Below, in pieces: positions 7,184 through 11,845 of a DNA stretch of 11,845 bases; positions within the stretch are counted from its first letter, which is position 1, and each line of letters begins with the position of its first letter. Origin of the DNA: Deltaproteobacteria bacterium (GTDB lineage: Bacteria > Desulfobacterota > Desulfobacteria > Desulfobacterales > SURF-7); contig JAFDJC010000080.1 of assembly GCA_019307665.1 (NCBI GenBank), positions 1 through 11,845 of the forward strand, written 5' to 3'. The notes below the pieces were generated by a model. The model worked only from the letters and a program-made list of their open reading frames with translations. It was not told the origin of the DNA and did not search any database. Position numbers and translations under genes: made by a program.

Positions 7184-7321
7184 CTATAAAGCCGTAAATA
7201 CTTCCGCACTTACATTCAGTGCTTGTAAATACTCGAGCTGAACAGGCTTCAAAGATTTCACTATCTGCCGTTGACTACCCATGCTGGCTATCAGTATGCT
7301 CATAAACTTGATAGTCATCAC
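7184..7321 (-). pseudogene. Short orphan reading frame, possible fragment of a larger gene
   Basis: From a GTG at 7321 (an ATG follows at once) 45 codons run to a TAG at 7184. The second half, QRQIVKSLKPVQLEYLQALN followed by VSAEVFTAL, has the composition of real protein and reminds me of terminal segments of DDE transposases, but I cannot name a family. There is no clear ribosome site and a stop lies three codons upstream. It sits between rearranged DNA and an intact gene, so a leftover of a mobile element is the most likely reading. Confidence 0.25.
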
Positions 7322-7347
7322 AAATGGAGTTCAATCATGAAGTTAAA

Positions 7348-7375
7348 CCAGGGGAGAGGTCATACGTCCCCTTGG
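7348..7375 (-). terminator. Possible terminator after the membrane protein gene
   Basis: On the - strand CCAAGGGGA and TCCCCTGG form a stem with one bulged base and an 11-base loop, followed by TTTAACTT. It starts 8 bases past the stop of the membrane protein gene. The T-tract is short, so termination may be weak. Confidence 0.4.
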
Positions 7376-7383
7376 TCCCGGGA

Positions 7384-8082
7384 TCAGAACAGTATTTTCT
7401 CAACAAGAAAATAAAAGAAAGCCGCACTTCCAAGGTACAGTTGCATGACAAGGAAGGCGCAGGGAATTTTAACCCAGTGCGACTGTTCTTTTATCTTATC
7501 AAAACAGAAAAATGCGGCAAGACCGAGAATGATTTCAGGGATAATAATGTAAATAGCAATATGTCCGATCATCACAACATTTTTGGCATACCACGATGAA
7601 AGAATCCACAGGGTTTGTTCAGACACGCCGAAAATAGCCAGAGATACTAGGGCTACAGCCATGTAGGCAGCTGTTTTAGAATATCGGGCTTTGATACGTT
7701 GACCGGAATAAATGATCAGAAAAATCGGGATAGTCCACAAACCGGCCATATATCCTGAGACGGTTCCGATTTTCGTTAACCCATCTTCAGGGAAGACCAG
7801 AATGTTCAGCTGGGCTGACAAAAACCAGTCGGGAAATACCTGAAAAATGCTTAGAATAAAGGCGAACAGCCACAGATTTACCCAGTCATCATATTTTCGC
7901 CAACCACCATACAGGGGAATGGCAATGTTATAAATGATTACCAGAAAAAGCATGCGGATGCCCGGCTTAACGTCAATTGGTGCTATTAGTACAAGAGCGC
8001 ATAAAATGGTAAAAAGCAAATGAAGAAAAAGAACGTCGCGTTCGCTCCGGTTTAGGAGATCTGATATTTTTGTATTATTCAC
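7384..8082 (-). CDS. Seven-helix integral membrane protein, function unknown
   Basis: A 232-residue protein with about seven hydrophobic segments (roughly 17-34, 41-58, 67-88, 108-125, 139-155, 168-192 and 204-230). I do not recognise the family. Polar or charged residues sit inside or next to helices in short motifs: PLYGGWRKYDDW, FPDWFL, VSEQTLWIL and GHIAIYIIIPEIILG. Such buried E, H and W residues could bind a cofactor or lipid-like substrate, but no known motif confirms it. The start is a GTG with GGAG 8 bases upstream. It lies 46 bases after the ferredoxin gene in the same direction, so it is probably the last gene of that unit and could be its membrane partner. A weak terminator hairpin follows. 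Confidence 0.85.
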   Translation of the reverse strand: MNNTKISDLLNRSERDVLFLHLLFTILCALVLIAPIDVKPGIRMLFLVIIYNIAIPLYGGWRKYDDWVNLWLFAFILSIFQVFPDWFLSAQLNILVFPEDGLTKIGTVSGYMAGLWTIPIFLIIYSGQRIKARYSKTAAYMAVALVSLAIFGVSEQTLWILSSWYAKNVVMIGHIAIYIIIPEIILGLAAFFCFDKIKEQSHWVKIPCAFLVMQLYLGSAAFFYFLVEKILF

Positions 8083-8128
8083 AATAGATTCTCCGTTGGT
8101 ACTCAGGCGCTGCTTTACAATTTAAAAG

Positions 8129-8947
8129 TTAAGTCACATTCACAACATTTGAAATACGACTGATGGTATCTGTCATGAATTGATTGTTTTCTATCTTCAC
8201 TTCAATGGAATCGTTGGGACAAACTGTGACGCAACGACCGCATCCCCTGCAGTTTGCACCGATAACAGCATGCTCATTTTCAATATGGATGGCGTTCACA
8301 AAACAGACATCTTCTTTTGCACATATTCCGCATCCGACGCATTTGTCGGTTACTATCATCGATATGCCGGGCATTCGGTTGATTTTGGAACCTATGCTCG
8401 GATTGATTTCGGGCAGTACCTTCCACAGGCAACAGCAAGGACAGCAGTTGCAGACGGTTAAAAGCTTTTTTCCCGGGCCTACATTGAGCCAGACCTTATC
8501 GAGCTTATTACGTCCGATCAGATGGACTAATCCTGCGTCACGACAGCGTTTTGCATGTTCTATTGCTTCCGCTTCGGTTACACGTCGACCCCATTTTGGA
8601 TTGATGCCCATGGCAGCTTCACCCAAAAACATGCAGCCGAGATCGATTGGATAATCTTTGCAGTTGGTGGAATCGCGACATATGCAGAAGTCCATGATCC
8701 AATGATAGTTTGCTTCCCGAATGAAATGATCAAGAACCTGTGAAGGCATAACCATATCTTCTTTTTGAGTGAGAGACTTGTTTACAGGAATGGCTTTATT
8801 TTTCGGCAGGTAAAATATTTCATCATCTTCAAAAAGCAGATATTCGATTGCACGGCCTATAATCGGATAGTTTGACAGCCTTGCCCAGAAAAATCTCTGT
8901 GAAAAGGTTTTATTAAGCAAAGTTTTGATCCAGTATGGGCTGGCCAT
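8129..8947 (-). CDS. Cysteine-rich 4Fe-4S ferredoxin-like protein
   Basis: A 272-residue protein with 19 cysteines and no membrane segment. The C-terminal part is a two-cluster ferredoxin domain. One site is C203, C206, C209 and C215 (spacing CX2CX2CX5C, unusually wide and without the usual proline). The other is C233, C236, C239 and C243 (CRGCGRCVTVCPNDSI, canonical). The N-terminal part has two more cysteine groups: C88, C90, C96 and C105 in FCICRDSTNCKDYP / DLGCMFLGEA, and six in TVCNCCPCCCLW (C166, C168, C169, C171, C172, C173). The N-terminal domain could carry a further metal or cluster. The family recurs in sulfate reducers as an electron carrier of unknown partner. Ribosome site AGGAGG lies 5 bases before the ATG. 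It sits between the 83-residue protein and the membrane protein, and divergent from a 4Fe-4S flavoenzyme, its plausible redox partner. Confidence 0.88.
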   Translation of the reverse strand: MASPYWIKTLLNKTFSQRFFWARLSNYPIIGRAIEYLLFEDDEIFYLPKNKAIPVNKSLTQKEDMVMPSQVLDHFIREANYHWIMDFCICRDSTNCKDYPIDLGCMFLGEAAMGINPKWGRRVTEAEAIEHAKRCRDAGLVHLIGRNKLDKVWLNVGPGKKLLTVCNCCPCCCLWKVLPEINPSIGSKINRMPGISMIVTDKCVGCGICAKEDVCFVNAIHIENEHAVIGANCRGCGRCVTVCPNDSIEVKIENNQFMTDTISRISNVVNVT

Positions 8948-8976
8948 GTTGACCTCCTGTTGTATTTATAATGTAT

Positions 8977-9006
8977 ATATTATCTTTTTGTGATATAGAT
9001 CGACAA
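8977..9006 (-). promoter_or_regulatory. Possible internal promoter before the ferredoxin gene
   Basis: On the - strand TTGTCG (9001-9006) precedes TAATAT (8977-8982) by 18 bases, in the 64-base gap between the 83-residue gene and the ferredoxin gene. It may let the ferredoxin be expressed separately. Confidence 0.3.
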
Positions 9007-9011
9007 TGATG

Positions 9012-9263
9012 TCAATACCTATCTTCTTTCAGGAACAGCTTGTGATATTCCGCTTCGGTGAGATGTGCTTTCAGTATTCGGTTAATTAGTGAGTATATAT
9101 CTTCAAGCTCATCATTCGACATTTTTTTCACAAGCAGTTTCATGAGTTCATCATCTGAAAATTTCTGGAGATAGAAAATAATGGTTTCTTCGTCGGAAAC
9201 CCTGTCCATGCCGAATGCGCCCAGTCCATTATATTCTTCAACAAAATTATGTGTATGTTTCAT
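9012..9263 (-). CDS. Small acidic cytoplasmic protein, function unknown
   Basis: An 83-residue, charged, helical protein without signal peptide or membrane segment. It starts MKHTHNFVEEYNGLGAFGMD and contains SDEETIIFYLQKFSDDELM and a C-terminal EAEYHKLFLKED. Similar small proteins with an N-terminal H-x-H, a YLQ-F-DDEL core and an EYH-LF end are, from memory, common in Desulfobacterota and carry only the label cytoplasmic protein; no biochemical role is known to me. The ATG follows CAGGTAAT, a modest ribosome site. It is the first gene of the leftward unit, with a consensus TATAAT and an inverted repeat just upstream. Confidence 0.8.
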   Translation of the reverse strand: MKHTHNFVEEYNGLGAFGMDRVSDEETIIFYLQKFSDDELMKLLVKKMSNDELEDIYSLINRILKAHLTEAEYHKLFLKEDRY

Positions 9264-9293
9264 GTATTACCTGTATTGCAAATAAGTCATAAA

Positions 9294-9326
9294 ATTATAT
9301 CATTTAACAATAAAAACATATTGTTA
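9294..9326 (-). promoter_or_regulatory. Predicted leftward promoter with inverted-repeat operator
   Basis: A consensus -10, TATAAT on the - strand (9294-9299), lies 30 bases before the leftward ATG at 9263. There is no recognisable -35. Its place is taken by the inverted repeat TAACAATA-N6-TATTGTTA (9305-9312 and 9319-9326, perfect 8-base arms), so transcription probably depends on a protein bound there, as activator or repressor. A further half-site TTATTGTTT is at 9331-9339. Confidence 0.5.
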
Positions 9327-9366
9327 TTTCTTATTGTTTCAGCAAAGAGATATAGTCCGGTATATA

Positions 9367-9399
9367 ATTATTGTCAATAATCCAATCATATGCGATAAA
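9367..9399 (+). promoter_or_regulatory. Predicted rightward promoter with palindrome over the -35
   Basis: TTGTCA (9371-9376) and GATAAA (9394-9399) are 17 bases apart, giving a start near 9406 and a leader of about 60 bases before the flavoenzyme ATG. The -35 lies inside ATTATTG-T-CAATAAT (9367-9381, perfect 7-base arms). Another half-site, AACAATAATT, is at 9401-9410 at the predicted start point. The half-sites resemble those at the leftward promoter, which suggests one regulator for both units. Confidence 0.45.
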
Positions 9400-9468
9400 A
9401 AACAATAATTTTTTTAAGAAAAATATACCAATTGATATATTGAAACCTTTATAATGTGAGGAGGAAAC

Positions 9469-11472
9469 ATGCGGGACCCGTTATTTGAAACAATTACCAT
9501 TAATAAGCTTGAAATTAAAAACAGAATTTATCTGCCTGCCATGCATCTGGGTATGGCTGAGAATTTTAAAGTGACGGACCAGATTATCGATTTCTACGCT
9601 GAACGCGCTATGGGTGGAGCAGGTATGATTACGGTCGGCTTTGCCACGGTAAATGATTTAGCCGGAAACACAACCAATATCGGCGCGCATAATGATGAAT
9701 TTATTCCCGGTCTTGAACGGCTGGCCAATGTTATAAAAGATAATGGCGCCCGATCCTGTGTGCAGCTTAATCATTCCGGGAGGTATAACTTTTCTTTTTT
9801 TTTAAACGGCAAACAACCGGTTGCTCCTTCGGCGATAGCTTCCCGACTGACAAGGGAAACGCCCAAGGCACTTGAAAAAGATGAGATTCAGCAGATAATT
9901 GATGATTTCGCCCAGGCTGCCCTGCGGGTTAAAAAAGCAGGGTACGATGCTGTGGACGTGTTAAGCGGCACGGGTTACCTGCTCAGTGAATTTTTGTCGC
10001 CGATAACCAACCAAAGAACCGATGAATACGGCGGTTCTCTTGAAAATCGGATGCGATTTGGTCTGGAAATTATGATTGCCATTCGTAAGGAAGTGGGCGA
10101 GGTATTTCCATTGACAGTACGAATGAACGGCAATGATTATATGCCGGGAGGCCAAGGCAGAGAAGAACTTCAGCAATATGCCAAAGCACTTGTGGAAGAG
10201 GCAAGTGTAGATGCCTTGTGTATCAATGTGGGCTGGCATGAAGCAAGGGTTCCGCAGATCACAGCTGCAGTTCCAAGAGGTGCGTTTGCTTATCTTTCCA
10301 GGGGAATAAAGGAAAAGGTGAATGTGCCGGTGATTGCCAGTCATCGTATTAGCGATCCGTATATTGCCAGGGAGCTGATTGCAGACGACATGTGCGACAT
10401 GGTGGCCATGGGTCGCAGTCTGATTGCAGACCCGTATTTGCCTGAAAAAACAAAAGATGGCCGAGAGGAGGAAATTCTCCATTGTATTGCCTGTGCCCAG
10501 GGATGTTTTGACAATCTGTTCAAGCTCAAGCATGTGGAATGCTTGTGCAACCCCAGGGCTGGTTACGAATGTGAGAAAGAATGCGAAACAGCTGAAACCC
10601 CAAAAAAAGTGATGATCATCGGCGGCGGAGCCGCAGGGATGAATGCGGCCATCACTGCATCAGGCCGTGGTCATGATGTTACGATTTATGAAAAAAGTGA
10701 TGAGCTGGGCGGACAGTTATTTTTGGCGGCAGCGCCCCCGGGGCGGGAAGAGTTTGCCGAATTGGCCTATGATTTGGAGACGCAGGTTTTTTCGAGTAAA
10801 ATAACGGTTTGCCTGAACCAGACGGTTGATGCCGAACTGATTGAAAGCGAAAAACCGGATCATATTATTCTTGCCACCGGTGCGATTCCCATGACGCCTC
10901 CGATTCCCGGCGTTGAGCTTCCTCATGTTGTCCAGGCCTGGGATGTGCTGGCTGATAAGGTTTATACCGGTCAGAGGGTGGTTATTCTCGGCGGCGGCGC
11001 TGTGGGAGTGGAAACCGCCTTGCTGCTTGCGGAAAAAGGCACTCTCTCGGGTGACGTGTTGAAATTTTTATTTATCAACAAAGCCGAAACACCTGAGGCC
11101 CTCTATGAGTTGGCAACCAGGGGAACCAAAAAGATTACCATCATTGAAATGATCGATAAAATCGGCAAGGACTTTGGTAAAACAACACGATGGGGTATGC
11201 TCCAGGATGTTACCCGGTATGGTGTGGAATCAAAGGTGACCTCCAAGGCAATTGAGATTAACCCTTCCGGTATTAAAGTGGAAACAGGGCAGGGGGTTGA
11301 GGAAATACCGGCCGACACCATTGTGCTGGCCACAGGTTCCAAACCAGTTGCAGATCTTCGGTCGGTAATTGAAGAAAAAGGTATATCGTTTAATATTGTT
11401 GGTGACGCAAATCAAATCGGAATGGCATTTGATGCAATTCATCAAGGATATAATGCTGGAGTAGCCATATAA
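9469..11472 (+). CDS. FMN/4Fe-4S/FAD oxidoreductase, 2-enoate reductase / 2,4-dienoyl-CoA reductase family
   Basis: A 667-residue three-domain flavoenzyme, the length of clostridial enoate reductases and close to E. coli FadH. Residues 1-335 form an old-yellow-enzyme TIM barrel for FMN: HSGRYNF, GYDAVDVLSGTGYLLSEF with the likely proton donor Y170, and NVGWHEARVP with H257, both matching FadH catalytic positions. Cysteines C339, C342, C346 and C358 (CIACAQGCFDNLF, ECLCNPRAG) match the 4Fe-4S site. An FAD Rossmann motif follows at 381-391 (IIGGGAAG), then an NAD(P) motif at 504-514 (VVILGGGAVG). The segment after it (GTLSGDVLKFLFINKAE, then GTKKITIIEMIDKIGKDFG) is an insertion I associate with anaerobe members. 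It should reduce C=C bonds of unsaturated acids or acyl-CoAs using NAD(P)H; the substrate cannot be told. The ATG follows GAGGAGGAAAC. The MoeA-like gene begins 32 bases later. Confidence 0.93.
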   Translation: MRDPLFETITINKLEIKNRIYLPAMHLGMAENFKVTDQIIDFYAERAMGGAGMITVGFATVNDLAGNTTNIGAHNDEFIPGLERLANVIKDNGARSCVQLNHSGRYNFSFFLNGKQPVAPSAIASRLTRETPKALEKDEIQQIIDDFAQAALRVKKAGYDAVDVLSGTGYLLSEFLSPITNQRTDEYGGSLENRMRFGLEIMIAIRKEVGEVFPLTVRMNGNDYMPGGQGREELQQYAKALVEEASVDALCINVGWHEARVPQITAAVPRGAFAYLSRGIKEKVNVPVIASHRISDPYIARELIADDMCDMVAMGRSLIADPYLPEKTKDGREEEILHCIACAQGCFDNLFKLKHVECLCNPRAGYECEKECETAETPKKVMIIGGGAAGMNAAITASGRGHDVTIYEKSDELGGQLFLAAAPPGREEFAELAYDLETQVFSSKITVCLNQTVDAELIESEKPDHIILATGAIPMTPPIPGVELPHVVQAWDVLADKVYTGQRVVILGGGAVGVETALLLAEKGTLSGDVLKFLFINKAETPEALYELATRGTKKITIIEMIDKIGKDFGKTTRWGMLQDVTRYGVESKVTSKAIEINPSGIKVETGQGVEEIPADTIVLATGSKPVADLRSVIEEKGISFNIVGDANQIGMAFDAIHQGYNAGVAI

Positions 11473-11504
11473 GCAAAACAAGAAAAAACATTCGAGGAAG
11501 CAGA

Positions 11505-11845
11505 GTGAAGCAGAGCGACATAGGGTTTGACCATGCGTATGATCTTGCGATGAATAGCAGTCAAACCATTGGAACTAAAATTGCTGCACTGACTGATGCC
11601 ACCGGTAAGATTTGTTCTGAAAATATTTTGGCACGGGTTGATTCACCATCCGTTAACTCATCTCTTAAAGACGGTTATGCCGTTGTATCCGATGATTTGA
11701 AGTCAGCTTCCAGGAGTTCATCGGTCACCCTGGAAGTAAAAGGCCATATTGCCGCGGGTATTGAGGATGATATCAAAGTTTCCAGTGGCAGCACTGTCAG
11801 GATTCTGAGCGGCGCTTCCATACCGGATGGCGCTGATGCGGTTCT
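11505..11845 (+). CDS. moeA: MoeA-like molybdopterin molybdenumtransferase (3' end outside window)
   Basis: The first 113 codons of a MoeA-family protein, cut by the window end. MoeA inserts molybdate into adenylylated molybdopterin. Visible motifs are SPSVNSSLKDGYAV (usual form D-x-P-x-x-D-x-S-x-M-D-G-Y-A-V), an AAG turn in the beta-rich domain, and VRILSGASIPDGADAV (usual R-I-x-T-G-A-x-x-P-x-G-A-D-A-V). The methionine before DGYAV is replaced by lysine and the T of TGA by serine. I recall this pattern from MoeA paralogues of anaerobes, so it may not be the housekeeping copy. The start is GTG with GAGGAA about 5 bases upstream. It follows the flavoenzyme gene closely and is probably cotranscribed. 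Confidence 0.85.
   Translation, partial: MKQSDIGFDHAYDLAMNSSQTIGTKIAALTDATGKICSENILARVDSPSVNSSLKDGYAVVSDDLKSASRSSSVTLEVKGHIAAGIEDDIKVSSGSTVRILSGASIPDGADAV

Larger units (their letters stand above)
7052..7383. other. 332-base intergenic stretch
   Basis: There is no convincing intact gene here. It holds the ribosome site and a possible promoter of the lipoprotein gene at the left end, a short reading frame that may be a gene remnant (7184-7321), and a hairpin next to the stop of the membrane protein gene at the right end. The rest shows nothing I can name. Confidence 0.6.

Noticed and set aside
7324..7599. Plus-strand frame of 91 codons starting MEFNHEVKPGE
   Set aside because: Most of it lies opposite the membrane protein gene, which has a good ribosome site and helix pattern. 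The start has no ribosome site.
8180..8743. Overlapping + strand open frames opposite the ferredoxin gene
   Set aside because: They are the complement of a clear cysteine-rich protein and have no recognisable motifs or ribosome sites.
9450..9455. Consensus TATAAT just upstream of the flavoenzyme gene
   Set aside because: A start point from it would fall inside the ribosome site at 9459-9466, and no -35 box lies at a workable distance.
9961..10550. Minus-strand frame of 190 codons inside the flavoenzyme gene
   Set aside because: The + strand encodes conserved catalytic and cluster motifs through this stretch; the opposite frame looks like an artefact of codon bias.
1..11845. CRISPR array, intact insertion sequence, rRNA or riboswitch
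   Set aside because: No regularly spaced repeats, paired IS ends with an intact transposase, or recognisable RNA elements other than the tRNA were seen.

Overview
The window reads as chromosome of an anaerobic member of the Desulfobacterota (Desulfobacteraceae-like). I infer this from gene content: a TRAP transporter with a TatT-type lipoprotein, PAS-rich signalling proteins, a cysteine-rich ferredoxin beside an enoate-reductase/FadH-type flavoenzyme, a MoeA-like protein, and moderately AT-rich DNA. No database search was possible, so the taxon is an inference.

Left part (1-6051): a TRAP transport operon on the + strand (TatT-type lipoprotein, small permease DctQ, large permease DctM) lies between two PAS-containing signalling genes, both on the - strand. 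On the left, divergent, is a PAS/HD-GYP protein (probable cyclic-di-GMP phosphodiesterase) that runs off the window start. On the right, convergent, is a PAS-PAS hybrid histidine kinase with a C-terminal receiver domain. No DctP substrate-binding protein is encoded in the window. A good sigma70-like promoter with a palindrome over its -10 box precedes the TRAP operon.

Middle part (6052-7383): a tRNA-Val(GAC) gene is followed at once by the decayed 3' end of a tyrosine recombinase. That remnant has lost its N-terminal half and carries a one-base frameshift just after its H-x-x-R box. It abuts a small predicted lipoprotein gene and a gene-poor stretch that may hold another degraded reading frame. 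This is an old integration site next to a tRNA.

Right part (7384-11845): two divergent redox-related units share a 205-base AT-rich regulatory region. Leftward: an 83-residue acidic protein, a 19-cysteine ferredoxin-like protein, and a seven-helix membrane protein of unknown function. Rightward: a 667-residue FMN/4Fe-4S/FAD oxidoreductase of the 2-enoate reductase / 2,4-dienoyl-CoA reductase family, then the 5' part of a MoeA-like gene. The shared region holds two inverted repeats built from AACAATA/TATTGTT-like half-sites, one at each predicted promoter, which suggests co-regulation. The most plausible under-described system is this redox cluster, in which the ferredoxin could exchange electrons with the flavoenzyme; that link is inferred from gene order only.
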